Of a stretch of 57,329 bases of DNA, positions 48,739-56,798 are shown piece by piece. Location of the stretch: positions 1 through 57,329 of the forward strand of contig JAJRXC010000090.1 in assembly GCA_024276495.1 (NCBI GenBank), written 5' to 3'. Numbering within the stretch: the first letter of the stretch is position 1; each line of letters begins with the position of its first letter. The translations under genes were made by a program, and so were the position numbers. The notes below the pieces were generated by a model. It was not told the DNA's origin. It saw only the letters and a program-made list of their open reading frames with translations, and searched no databases. This DNA comes from Actinomycetes bacterium. GTDB lineage: Bacteria; Actinomycetota; Acidimicrobiia; Acidimicrobiales; Aldehydirespiratoraceae.

Positions 48739-49173
48739 CCGGTCTTCGGTCTCGCGGGGTGCGAATCGGCCGTGGCGGGCGAACCACAATCCGGCGAGGC
48801 CCAGACCCCAGACCGGGACGAGGATTCCGAACGCGAGACTGGTGAAGACCCGGATCGATGCGGTCACGAGGGCGACGACGACCTCGACGGCGAGCGAGGA
48901 CAACAGGGTGACCCGAATCGATCTCGGCGCCGATCCCGCCCCGAAGTAGAGGCCACCCATGCCGATCAGGTCGGTCCGGCTGCGTTGGACGGCGATGAGG
49001 AACGCCCAGAACATCGCGATGCTTCCCGCCCCGAACAGACCCACCGCGACCACGACCGCCGGCATTCCCATGCCGTCGGGGTCGATCGTGGCGAGGGTCG
49101 CGGTGATCGTGAACACGAGGGTCCCCGCCCATGACAGTCGAATGAGGGTGTCACCCGGCTCGCTCCGGCTCAC
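48736..49173 (-). CDS. Small multi-pass membrane protein
   Basis: 145 residues with four predicted membrane segments (about 13-29, 38-63, 86-105 and 112-130) and a charged C-terminus (R-H-G-R-F-A-P-R-E-T-E-D-R). No family recognised. The GTG start overlaps the glycosyltransferase stop (GTGA), which couples the two; a role in envelope glycolipid formation is possible from context only. Confidence 0.8.
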   Translation of the reverse strand: MSRSEPGDTLIRLSWAGTLVFTITATLATIDPDGMGMPAVVVAVGLFGAGSIAMFWAFLIAVQRSRTDLIGMGGLYFGAGSAPRSIRVTLLSSLAVEVVVALVTASIRVFTSLAFGILVPVWGLGLAGLWFARHGRFAPRETEDR

Positions 49174-50300
49174 GGGGACACCATGGCATCGATTGCCGCT
49201 CCGAGGCGTTCGGCCAGTCGGTCGTAGGAGAACTCCGTTTCGGCCCGGGCCCGTCCGGCGTGCGCCATCCGGGCCCGCCGGTCGGGGTCGTCGAGCAGGT
49301 CGGAGATCGTGTCGGCCACCATCTCGACATCGGTGGGGTCATCGACGACGACGCCGGTCTCGCCGTCGGCGACTGCTTCGTGGGCGCCGCCGCTGCGTCC
49401 CGCGACCTGAGGGACGCCCGCCGCGGCTGCCTCGACGAAGACGATGCCGAACCCCTCCTGTTCGAGGCCGGCCCAGCGGCTTCGGCACAGCATCGCGAAC
49501 ACGTCGCCGCACGCGTAGAGGCCGGGCATGTCGGCGTCGGGGAGCCGACCGAGCAGGGTGACCGGTGCGTCCAACTCGTCGACGAGCCGTTGGAGCCGTC
49601 GCTGGTCGCGGCCACCACCGGAGATCCCGACGTGGACGTCGGGATGGCGGCGGGCGATGGCGCACGAGGCCCGGATGAGCACGTCCATTCCCTTGCGGGG
49701 CACCAGGCGACTGGCGGAGATGACGAGGGGGCCTGCGGTCGGCAGACCGAGACGTTCACGCACCACTCGGCGGGCGTCGGGGTCCATCGGAGCGATCCGT
49801 TCGGTGTCGACGCCGGGAGGGACGACGGTCGTCGGGAGGGACCGTCCGAGCGAACGTTCGGCCTCGGCGGCCGGATAGCCACCGGCCGCGATGACCCCGA
49901 CGGCGTCACGAAGGACCCGGTTGAGCAGGGTGTGGGTGACGGGGAGGCGTCCGGGGATGGTCACCTCGGCGCCGTGGAGCACGACACCGTAGGGGCGCTC
50001 GAGTTGCGGACCGATGAGCCCGGCGGGCACGGCCGGATCGAGGATCACCAGCTCGGCGCCGTGCTCGCGGGCGAGGGCGTCGACTCGGCGAACCAGCACC
50101 GGCTGGGGCAGCAGCCAGGGCTCGCGGCTGCGGACGACGGTGAACTCCTGGGCCTCGTCGAACTCGGCCGCTCCGGCGTACGGCGTGGTGTGCACGATCA
50201 CGTCGGCCGCGGGCAGGCGCCGCCAGAGCTCCCACAGGTAGCTCTGGATCCCGCCCACTTTCGGGGGGAAGTCGTTGGTCACGAGCAGGTGGCGCACCAC
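49170..50300 (-). CDS. GT4-family glycosyltransferase (PimB-like)
   Basis: 376 residues, GT-B fold. The N-terminus L-L-V-T-N-D-F-P-P-K-V-G-G-I-Q-S-Y and the donor-site E-x7-E region E-G-F-G-I-V-F-V-E-A are those of the actinobacterial mannosyltransferases PimB'/MgtA, which add mannose to phosphatidylinositol mannosides. Acceptor and sugar are inferred. Start choice: GTG at 50300 lies eight bases after a TAGGGT -10; GTG at 50297 is next. The neighbouring membrane protein is translationally coupled. Confidence 0.88.
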   Translation of the reverse strand: MVRHLLVTNDFPPKVGGIQSYLWELWRRLPAADVIVHTTPYAGAAEFDEAQEFTVVRSREPWLLPQPVLVRRVDALAREHGAELVILDPAVPAGLIGPQLERPYGVVLHGAEVTIPGRLPVTHTLLNRVLRDAVGVIAAGGYPAAEAERSLGRSLPTTVVPPGVDTERIAPMDPDARRVVRERLGLPTAGPLVISASRLVPRKGMDVLIRASCAIARRHPDVHVGISGGGRDQRRLQRLVDELDAPVTLLGRLPDADMPGLYACGDVFAMLCRSRWAGLEQEGFGIVFVEAAAAGVPQVAGRSGGAHEAVADGETGVVVDDPTDVEMVADTISDLLDDPDRRARMAHAGRARAETEFSYDRLAERLGAAIDAMVSP

Positions 50301-50308
50301 AGCGCCGG

Positions 50309-50314
50309 ACCCTA
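50309..50314 (-). promoter_or_regulatory. Leaderless-type -10 element of the GT4 gene, overlapping the queG stop
   Basis: TAGGGT on the minus strand ends eight bases before the GTG at 50300; its T-A-G (50314-50312) is the queG stop codon. Confidence 0.4.
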
Positions 50315-51442
50315 CGCCGTCGAGGGTCGGGTCGGCGCCTCGGCCCGGGCGACCGAGACCCGATCGAGCTCGGCTCGAACTTCCGGTGTGGTGTCGTCGA
50401 CGACCCGGCCGAGCAGCGAGTCGAGGCCCAGACGGCGACAGGCCCACACCGCGTGGGCTCGCACCACCGCTCGCCGGTCGTCGAGGGCCCGGCCCATCAC
50501 CGCGGCGACTCGGGGGTCGCCGGGGTCACCGATGTTGCCGAGCACGAGCAGCAGGTTCCGGCGCAGGTAGGCGGGATCGCGGTTCGGGATGTACCAGCGC
50601 CCGAGGCGGGCCATCAATGCGTCGTCGTCCTGGTCGAGCGCGTCGAGAATCGGCACCCAGGCGCCGTCGGCGCCGGCGTCGGACGGGCGTCGACGCCGAA
50701 TCTGGTTCGGAGGGCAGACGTCTTGGCAATCGTCGCAACCGTAGAGCCGATCTCCGAGGGCGTCGCGATGCTCGGCCGGGAACATGCCGTCGACTTGGAG
50801 CAGCCAGGCGAGGCATCGTCGGGCGTCGACGACGCCCGGCTCGATGATCGCCCCGGTCGGGCAGCCGTCGAGGCACTGCCGGCACGAGCCGCACCCGTCG
50901 GCGACGGGTGCGGCCGTGGCGATCTCCAGCGGTGCGTCGGTGAGGACCGAACCGAGCACCACGAGACTGCCGACTCCGGGAACGAGCACGTTCGAGCTCT
51001 TCCCCCACCATCCGATGCCGGCGCGGTGGGCGACGGCCCGATCGACGAGATGGTTCTGGTCGGCGATCACGGTCGCCCGGCTCCCGGCGGTGCGCAGCAC
51101 GGTCGCGATCGCGTCGAGCCCTTCTCGCAGCGCGGCGTAGTGGTCTTCCCAGGAGTAGGCGGCGACGCGCCCGACGGGTTGATCCGCCGGCCGATCCGGT
51201 TCGAGACGCTGGTAGTCGTAGGCGCCGACGATCAGCGTGGTCGCGTCGGGCAGCGACCGGTCGGGATCGGTCGATCGGGCCGGGTTGCGATAGGTGAACT
51301 GCATGCCACCGGCGAGACCCCGGGCCTTGCGGACGACGAGCTCGGCCCGCACGTCGGGGAAGGGGTCGGCCGTCGTGAACCCGACCGCGCAGAGCCCGGC
51401 CTCACGACCCACGGCTTCGAGCTCGGCGACGGTGATGGGCAC
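50312..51442 (-). CDS. queG: Epoxyqueuosine reductase QueG
   Basis: 376 residues. N-terminal cobalamin-binding reductase domain (G-L-C-A-V-G-F-T-T-A-D-P, G-W-W-G-K-S-S-N-V-L-V), two [4Fe-4S] motifs (C-G-S-C-R-Q-C-L-D-G-C-P-T-G-A-I and Y-G-C-D-D-C-Q-D-V-C-P-P) and a C-terminal HEAT-like repeat (about 290-360). It catalyses the last step of queuosine formation in tRNA. GTG start at 51442; the gene ends in TAG, shared with the next -10. Confidence 0.94.
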   Translation of the reverse strand: MPITVAELEAVGREAGLCAVGFTTADPFPDVRAELVVRKARGLAGGMQFTYRNPARSTDPDRSLPDATTLIVGAYDYQRLEPDRPADQPVGRVAAYSWEDHYAALREGLDAIATVLRTAGSRATVIADQNHLVDRAVAHRAGIGWWGKSSNVLVPGVGSLVVLGSVLTDAPLEIATAAPVADGCGSCRQCLDGCPTGAIIEPGVVDARRCLAWLLQVDGMFPAEHRDALGDRLYGCDDCQDVCPPNQIRRRRPSDAGADGAWVPILDALDQDDDALMARLGRWYIPNRDPAYLRRNLLLVLGNIGDPGDPRVAAVMGRALDDRRAVVRAHAVWACRRLGLDSLLGRVVDDTTPEVRAELDRVSVARAEAPTRPSTA

Positions 51443-51471
51443 CGGGCCATGGTGGCACGCCTCGGGAAGGC

Positions 51472-51747
51472 TCAGGCGACCCCGGGCCGGGGGTCGAATC
51501 GGCTCGCCGGGACCAGGCCCGCATCGGCCAGCAGCTCGACCGCCCGCTTCTCCTCGGCGTCGAGGACGACCGGGGTGCCCGCTTCGTGGCCGACGAGATA
51601 GCTGACGACACAGTCGTCGCAGGCGTCGGTGTGCTGCATCGTGCACACCGCGCAGTCAATCGTGAGGGCGACATCGGAGTGCGCAACCCCGGGGAAGCGG
51701 GCTGCCGCGGCGTCGGAGACGAGACGGAGGTGGGGATGATGGGCCAT
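51472..51747 (-). CDS. Small Cys-rich (zinc-ribbon-like) conserved protein
   Basis: 91 residues. Four cysteines in C-A-V-C-T-M-Q-H-T-D-A-C-D-D-C form a likely zinc site; the C-terminus is helical (E-E-K-R-A-V-E-L-L-A-D-A-G-L-V-P). Similar proteins are widespread in actinobacteria, without known function. TAGGGT lies seven bases before the ATG, so it may be leaderless. queG starts 29 bases downstream. Confidence 0.82.
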   Translation of the reverse strand: MAHHPHLRLVSDAAAARFPGVAHSDVALTIDCAVCTMQHTDACDDCVVSYLVGHEAGTPVVLDAEEKRAVELLADAGLVPASRFDPRPGVA

Positions 51748-51754
51748 GGTCCGA

Positions 51755-51760
51755 ACCCTA
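51755..51760 (-). promoter_or_regulatory. Leaderless-type -10 element of the Cys-rich protein gene
   Basis: TAGGGT on the minus strand ends seven bases before the ATG at 51747. Confidence 0.4.
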
Positions 51761-51780
51761 CGGAGGGGGTGTGACACCAC

Positions 51781-51786
51781 TAGATT
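51781..51786 (+). promoter_or_regulatory. Leaderless-type -10 element of the Tat-signal subunit gene
   Basis: TAGATT ends seven bases before the GTG at 51794, facing the divergent element at 51755. Confidence 0.4.
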
Positions 51787-51793
51787 CCGGGCC

Positions 51794-52279
51794 GTGTCAA
51801 CGGCTTCCGAACCCGGCTCCTCCGGCGCCGACACCGGTGTCTCGCGCCGCACCGCGGTACGGGTCGGCAGCGGCGGCATCCTCGCTCTCGTCATCGGTGG
51901 AGTGGCGGGATGGGTCGACCGGCGAGGAGACGATCCGGCGCCGGTGGGACCGATCGACCTCGCCGTCGCCACACCGACCACCACCGGCGTGAGCACCACC
52001 ACCCCGGCTCCCGTCGTCGTCCCCGAGATCGGAGAGATCGACCCCGGCATCATCGCGCTCGGCCGGCGGGTGCTCGAGACCACCGGGGAGACCGACCTCG
52101 AGTCGCTCGTCGCCGCACTCCCCGACGGCGAGGGAGACCCGGTGGAGCGGGCCGCCCGGTTCGTCCGCGACGACTTCTTGGCCGGCCGCACCGTCACCGT
52201 CGACGGGTGGGTCCTGGCGGTCTCCGAGGCCCGGGCCGCCGCCGTCATCGCGATGTGGTGCGACGAGGCAGCATGCTGA
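51794..52279 (+). CDS. Tat-signal small subunit of a GMC dehydrogenase (gluconate dehydrogenase subunit 3-like)
   Basis: 161 residues. Residues about 15-40 are S-R-R-T-A-V-R-V-G-S-G-G-I-L-A-L-V-I-G-G, a twin-arginine-type export signal. After a Thr/Pro linker the folded end carries F-V-R-D-D-F-L-A-G-R-T-V-T-V-D-G-W-V-L-A and S-E-A-R-A, which I link to small subunits of membrane FAD dehydrogenases (sorbitol/fructose/gluconate type). It likely carries its GMC partner out through Tat. It overlaps the GMC gene by seven bases. Confidence 0.8.
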   Translation: MSTASEPGSSGADTGVSRRTAVRVGSGGILALVIGGVAGWVDRRGDDPAPVGPIDLAVATPTTTGVSTTTPAPVVVPEIGEIDPGIIALGRRVLETTGETDLESLVAALPDGEGDPVERAARFVRDDFLAGRTVTVDGWVLAVSEARAAAVIAMWCDEAAC

Positions 52280-53874
52280 TCGACGCCCGCTCGCTGCCGT
52301 CGGGCACGACCCGGCGGGCCGACGTGTGTGTGATCGGCGGCGGCGCAGCCGGGATCACGATCGCGCTCGAGCTCGCGGGCAGCGGCCTCGAAGTGCTCCT
52401 CTTGGAGTCCGGAGGCGAGGTCGAGGAGCCCGACACGCGGGATCTCGCCGCCGGTGAGAGCATCGGCCGGCCGGCCACCACTCTCGACAGCCCGGTGCGT
52501 CTCGATCAGATGAGGCTGCGCTATCTCGGCGGCACCACCAACCACTGGGCCGGCTTCTGTCGGCCGCTCTCCCCGATCGATTTCGAGGTCCGCGACCATC
52601 TCGCGGTGTCCGGATGGCCGATCGGTCCCGCCGATCTCGAACCGTTCCTCGCCCGTGCGGCCGAGTGGGTGCGGATCTCCGACGAGAACTTCGACGTCGC
52701 CACCTGGGAGGAGCGACTGGGCCTCGCGACGCCGAAACTCGACTCGGCGGCCATCGACACGTTCACGTACCAGCTCACGTTCCCGACGAAGTTCGGGGAG
52801 CTGTACCGCCGCGACCTCCTCGACGCGGACGATGTCACCGTCGTGCTCCACGCCAACGTCGTCAATCTCGCGACGGCCGACGGACGCCGGGTCGACGGGC
52901 TCGACGTGCGGACGCTCACGGGTACGGCGCTGCGGGTCGAGGCGACCGCCTACGTCCTCGCGGCCGGCGGCATCGAGAACGCGCGGCTGCTGCTCGCGTC
53001 GACCGACGCCGACCCGGCCGGGCTCGGCAACGGCAACGATCTCGTCGGTCGTCACTTCACCGAACATCTTCAGGTGTACGCCGGCTTCGGGGTGCTCGAC
53101 GTCGACCCGTCCGAGCTCGTGGGCTACAACGGCGGCGACGTCACCATCACGGCCGGACGTCATGCCGGTTCCGTGCACGGCGCCAAGTTCGCCCTCGGCC
53201 TGACCGACGAGCACCTCCGGGAGGCGAAGACGACCGGCATGGAGATCCAGATCCTGCCGTCCTCGTTCCCGGCCGGTGCGCCGGTGCAGGAGGAGGGTGC
53301 GACGATGGCCGACGTCGCCGCGTTGCTGGGCCACACCGGCGCGATGCCGGCGAGCTCGGTCTATCTCCAGGGTCTCGCCGAGCAGGAGCTCGACCCGGAG
53401 AGCCGGGTGCTGCTCGGTTCGGCCACCGACGCCCTCGGTATGCGCCGCGTGCAACTCGATTGGCGCTACAGCGCCCGGGATCGTGAGCGGGCGCTCGACG
53501 GCTACCGCATCGCCGCCGAGGCGTTCGGCGCGGCGGGGCTCGGTCGGCTCCAACTCGTGCCCGGCGGCATTCACGCCGACGCGCTCGCCGATCTCGTCCC
53601 CGGCGAATGGGTGTCGGCCTACTCCTCGACCCCGTCGGAGATCGATCTCGAGAACTTCGTGATCGGCATGGGCTTCCATCACATGTGCACGACCCGGATG
53701 GCCGCCGATCCCTCCGAGGGGGTGGTCGATGCCGACTGCCGGATGCACGAGGTCGACAATCTGTGGGTGGGCGGGAGCAGCGTGTTCGCCACCGGCGGCG
53801 TGGCCACCCCCACCTACTCGATCGTCGCCTTGGCCGTCCGGCTGGCCGACCATCTGACGACGGTGCTGCGCTGA
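52273..53874 (+). CDS. GMC-family FAD-dependent oxidoreductase
   Basis: 533 residues. FAD fingerprint V-C-V-I-G-G-G-A-A-G-I-T-I-A-L-E-L at 19-35, L-G-G-T-T-N-H-W-A-G, and the C-terminal GMC domain with F-H-H-M-C-T-T-R-M (about 469) and V-G-G-S-S-V-F-A-T-G-G. The usual final N-P-T is T-P-T here. It has no signal peptide of its own, in line with hitch-hiking export with the Tat subunit. It oxidises an alcohol or sugar; substrate not determinable. Confidence 0.9.
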   Translation: MLIDARSLPSGTTRRADVCVIGGGAAGITIALELAGSGLEVLLLESGGEVEEPDTRDLAAGESIGRPATTLDSPVRLDQMRLRYLGGTTNHWAGFCRPLSPIDFEVRDHLAVSGWPIGPADLEPFLARAAEWVRISDENFDVATWEERLGLATPKLDSAAIDTFTYQLTFPTKFGELYRRDLLDADDVTVVLHANVVNLATADGRRVDGLDVRTLTGTALRVEATAYVLAAGGIENARLLLASTDADPAGLGNGNDLVGRHFTEHLQVYAGFGVLDVDPSELVGYNGGDVTITAGRHAGSVHGAKFALGLTDEHLREAKTTGMEIQILPSSFPAGAPVQEEGATMADVAALLGHTGAMPASSVYLQGLAEQELDPESRVLLGSATDALGMRRVQLDWRYSARDRERALDGYRIAAEAFGAAGLGRLQLVPGGIHADALADLVPGEWVSAYSSTPSEIDLENFVIGMGFHHMCTTRMAADPSEGVVDADCRMHEVDNLWVGGSSVFATGGVATPTYSIVALAVRLADHLTTVLR

Positions 53875-53890
53875 CCGCGGCGCCGCCGGC

Positions 53891-53911
53891 TTGACGACGA
53901 ACGTGCGTTCG
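53891..53911 (+). promoter_or_regulatory. -35-like element plus LexA-type SOS box before the exonuclease-UvrC gene
   Basis: TTGACG (53891-53896) is followed at once by CGAACGTGCGTTCG (53898-53911), a perfect CGAAC-N4-GTTCG palindrome. A weak -10 (CACGCT, 53914-53919) lies 17 bases after the -35 and six before the ATG, so a bound repressor would cover the promoter. Confidence 0.6.
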
Positions 53912-53925
53912 GTCACGCTGGACGG

Positions 53926-55692
53926 ATGCCCGAACAGACGTTCGTCGCCACCCAGCGCAGCTTCGACGATCTCGGCGCCGCGCTTCACGAGGTCACGTTC
54001 GTGGTGATCGATCTCGAGACCACGGGCGGATCGGCCGCCGACTGCGCGATCACCGAGGTGGGGGCGGTGAAGCTCCGGGGCGGAGAATGTCTCGGCACCT
54101 ACCAGACGCTCGTCGATCCCGGCTGTGCGATTCCCCCCGAGATCACGGTGATCACCGGCATCACCCAGGCGATGGTGATGCGGGCCCCGCGGATGGAGGC
54201 GGTGATGCCGTCGCTGCTGGAGTTCATCGGCGACGCGGTGATCGTCGGCCACAACATCCGTTTCGATCTGGGCTTCCTCAACGCCGCCCTCACCCGTCAG
54301 GATCGTCCCCGGCTCCCCCATCGGTCCATCGACACCCTCGCCCTCGCCCGCCGACTCCTGCGCGACGAGGTCCCCAACTGCCGGCTCGGCACGCTCGCCG
54401 ATCGGCTGCGTCTCTCCCACACACCGAGTCATCGTGCCCTCGACGACGCCCTCGCCACCGGCGACCTGTTGCACTTCCTGCTCGAGCGGGCCGGCACGCT
54501 CGGCGTGACCGGCCTCGACGACCTGGTCGCGTTGCCGAAGATCGCCGGCAGCGCCCAGATCCGCAAACTGCCGCTCACCGACGGGCTCCCGCGCCGTCCC
54601 GGCGTCTACCTCTTTCGCGACGGACGTGGTGAGGTCCTCTATGTCGGCAAGGCGACCGATCTTCGTTCCCGGGTTCGCAGCTACTTCTCCACCGACGAAC
54701 GCCGCAAGGTCGGCCAGCTTCTGCGGGAGACACAGCGCATCGACCACCATGTGTGTCGCAACGGGCTCGAGGCCGCCGTGCTGGAGATCCGCCTGATCCA
54801 TCGGCATCTTCCCCGCTTCAACCGCCAGGGCACCCGCAGCGCCAAGTACCCCTATGTGAAGCTCTCGCTCGGCGAGCGGTTTCCCCGCCTGTCCGTGGCC
54901 AGGGTCGTGAACGACGACGGCGCCCTCTATCTCGGCCCGGTCTCGTCGGCCCGTCGGGCCAAACGGGCGATCGAGGCCATCGAGTCGGCCGTCCCCGTCC
55001 GGCGATGCACCTTGCGATCCACGGCCACCATCGACCGGCCGATGTGCGCGGCGGGCCAGCTCGGTGTCGCCGCCTGCCCGTGCTCGGGCGCCATCTCCGA
55101 ACCCGACTATCGGCGGGTCGTCGACGACCTCGCGGACACCCTCACCACCGACCCGGGGCGGCTGCTCGCACCCCTCGAGGATCGCCTCGCTTCGTTGGCC
55201 GAGGCCGAGCGCTACGAGGAAGCGGCCGACGTCCGCGATCGAGCCGACGCCCTGTCCGCCCTGTTGCGTCGCGTCCGGCGCTTCGACCTGCTTCGGCGGG
55301 CCGGGAGGATGCGGCTGCGGATCGGCGAGGCCTGGGCCGAGCTCGACCACGGGCTCCTCGTCGCTTGTGGCGCCGACGGTGAGACCGGTTCCCTGTGGTC
55401 CGACGATCCGGCCATCGGCGCGCCGGTGCCGCCACCCTCGCCGTCGGGCCACGACGCGCTGCCGGTTCCGTCTCGTGACGAGGCCGACGAGTTGTTGACG
55501 ATCGCCGGCTGGCTCGACCGCAACGCGGCTCGTGTCCGGCTGGAATCGCTCAGCGGGATGTTGCTCGAGCCGCTGCCCCGGATCCCGTCGTTCGCCCCTC
55601 AGGGCAAGAGCCCGGCTCGTCGCACCACCGCCCGCACAGGAGTGGTTGCCGGGCCGGTTCGGACCCGGGGCCGAATCCGGATGCCGCGCTGA
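53926..55692 (+). CDS. DEDDh exonuclease - UvrC N-terminal (GIY-YIG) fusion protein
   Basis: 588 residues. A DnaQ-type 3'-5' exonuclease domain (about 20-195: D29 and E31 in V-I-D-L-E-T-T-G, H-N-I-R-F-D, H-R-A-L-D-D-A) precedes a UvrC-like GIY-YIG nuclease (about 222-310: P-G-V-Y-L-F-R-D, V-L-Y-V-G-K-A-T-D-L). Next come four cysteines (361, 374, 384, 386) fitting the UvrC iron-sulfur site, and a UVR motif (about 413-448). The UvrC C-terminal nuclease is absent, as in Cho. The same fusion occurs in mycobacteria (Rv2191). It probably incises or trims damaged DNA; an SOS box precedes it. Confidence 0.92.
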   Translation: MPEQTFVATQRSFDDLGAALHEVTFVVIDLETTGGSAADCAITEVGAVKLRGGECLGTYQTLVDPGCAIPPEITVITGITQAMVMRAPRMEAVMPSLLEFIGDAVIVGHNIRFDLGFLNAALTRQDRPRLPHRSIDTLALARRLLRDEVPNCRLGTLADRLRLSHTPSHRALDDALATGDLLHFLLERAGTLGVTGLDDLVALPKIAGSAQIRKLPLTDGLPRRPGVYLFRDGRGEVLYVGKATDLRSRVRSYFSTDERRKVGQLLRETQRIDHHVCRNGLEAAVLEIRLIHRHLPRFNRQGTRSAKYPYVKLSLGERFPRLSVARVVNDDGALYLGPVSSARRAKRAIEAIESAVPVRRCTLRSTATIDRPMCAAGQLGVAACPCSGAISEPDYRRVVDDLADTLTTDPGRLLAPLEDRLASLAEAERYEEAADVRDRADALSALLRRVRRFDLLRRAGRMRLRIGEAWAELDHGLLVACGADGETGSLWSDDPAIGAPVPPPSPSGHDALPVPSRDEADELLTIAGWLDRNAARVRLESLSGMLLEPLPRIPSFAPQGKSPARRTTARTGVVAGPVRTRGRIRMPR

Positions 55693-56724
55693 TCAGCGAG
55701 CGGCGAGGGCCGCGAGCTTCGCGGCGGCCCGTCCGTCGTCGATAGCGGCCGCGGCCTTCGTGACCCCGTCGGCGAGCTCTTCGGCGATTCCCGCGGCGAC
55801 GAGCGCGGCGGCTGCGTTGAGGACGACGATGTCGCGGGCCGGGCCGGTCTCGCCGCCGAAGACGCGGCGGGCGATCGCGGCGTTCACCTCGGCGTCGCCG
55901 CCGGCGAGATCCTCGGGGGCGGCCCGGTCGAGGCCGAGCTCGATGGCGTCGATGGTGCGTTCGTGGATCTCCCCGTCTTCGAGGAGCAGCATCTTCGATG
56001 GTCCGATGGTGGTGAGCTCGTCGAGGCCGCCTTCGCCGTGGACGACGAGGGCCCGTTCCGAGCCGGTCGCCTGCAACACCCGGATCATGCGGTCGGCGAT
56101 CGACCAGTCGGCCGCGCCGATCACCTGGCGGGTCAGTCGTCCGGGATGGCTGAGCGGGCCGAGGATGTTGAACACCGTCGGAATCCCGAGCTCGGCCCGC
56201 ACCGGGCCGACGTGGCGCATCGCGGGATGAAACGTGCGGGCGAAAGCGAAGCCGAGGCCGATGTCGCGGACCTGCGATTCGAGCTCCTGGGGAGAGATGT
56301 CGACCCGCACGCCGAGCGCTTCGAGCACGTCAAAGCTCCCCGATGTCGACGACGCCTTGCGGTTGCCGTGCTTGCAGACGACCGCCCCGGCCCCGGCGGC
56401 GACGAACGCGGCCATCGTCGACACGTTGAGGGCATGAACGCGACGGCTCGGCGCCCCGCCGACGCCGACGATGTCGATCGTGTCGGCCGGCACGTCGAGC
56501 GGGGTCGCGGCGTCGAGCATGGCTCCCTGAAGGCCGGTGAGCTCCTCGACGGTCTCGCCCTTGAGGCGGAGGGCGACGATGAACGCCGAGATCTGGGCGT
56601 CGGTGGCGGCCCCGGCGAGGATCGTGCCGAGCACGGCTCGCGTCGCGTCGGCGCGCAGATCGTCGCCGGAGGACAGCGCGCCCAGAATTCCGGGCCATCC
56701 ACCGTGCGCTTCGAGATTGGTCAT
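55693..56724 (-). CDS. trpD: Anthranilate phosphoribosyltransferase
   Basis: 343 residues joining anthranilate to PRPP in tryptophan synthesis. K-H-G-N-R-K-A-S-S-T-S-G-S-F-D-V-L-E-A-L-G and N-I-L-G-P-L-S-H-P are diagnostic. The PRPP loop, normally G-T-G-G-D, reads G-V-G-G-A (residues 87-91) followed by P-S-R-R-V-H-A-L-N-V-S-T, an unusual variant. GGAGG lies six bases before the ATG. Its stop abuts that of the convergent exonuclease gene (TGA|TCA). No other trp gene is near. Confidence 0.9.
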   Translation of the reverse strand: MTNLEAHGGWPGILGALSSGDDLRADATRAVLGTILAGAATDAQISAFIVALRLKGETVEELTGLQGAMLDAATPLDVPADTIDIVGVGGAPSRRVHALNVSTMAAFVAAGAGAVVCKHGNRKASSTSGSFDVLEALGVRVDISPQELESQVRDIGLGFAFARTFHPAMRHVGPVRAELGIPTVFNILGPLSHPGRLTRQVIGAADWSIADRMIRVLQATGSERALVVHGEGGLDELTTIGPSKMLLLEDGEIHERTIDAIELGLDRAAPEDLAGGDAEVNAAIARRVFGGETGPARDIVVLNAAAALVAAGIAEELADGVTKAAAAIDDGRAAAKLAALAAR

Positions 56725-56785
56725 TCGTCGCCTCCGTGGGTGCGCCCCGCACGCGGGGTCGAACGGCGAGACCGTAGCGCGCTGG

Positions 56786-56791
56786 TAGCGT
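56786..56791 (+). promoter_or_regulatory. Leaderless-type -10 element of the final membrane-protein gene
   Basis: TAGCGT ends seven bases before the GTG at 56799. Confidence 0.4.
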
Positions 56792-56798
56792 CGCGCCC

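Noticed and set aside
49852-49861. CGAACGTTCG as an SOS box
   Set aside because: The four-base spacer of the LexA motif is missing and it lies inside the GT4 coding region.
51472-55452. Minus-strand open frame of 1326 residues
   Set aside because: Only the last 91 residues (51472-51747) look like a protein; the rest is antisense to the GMC and exonuclease-UvrC genes and is a GC-skew artefact.
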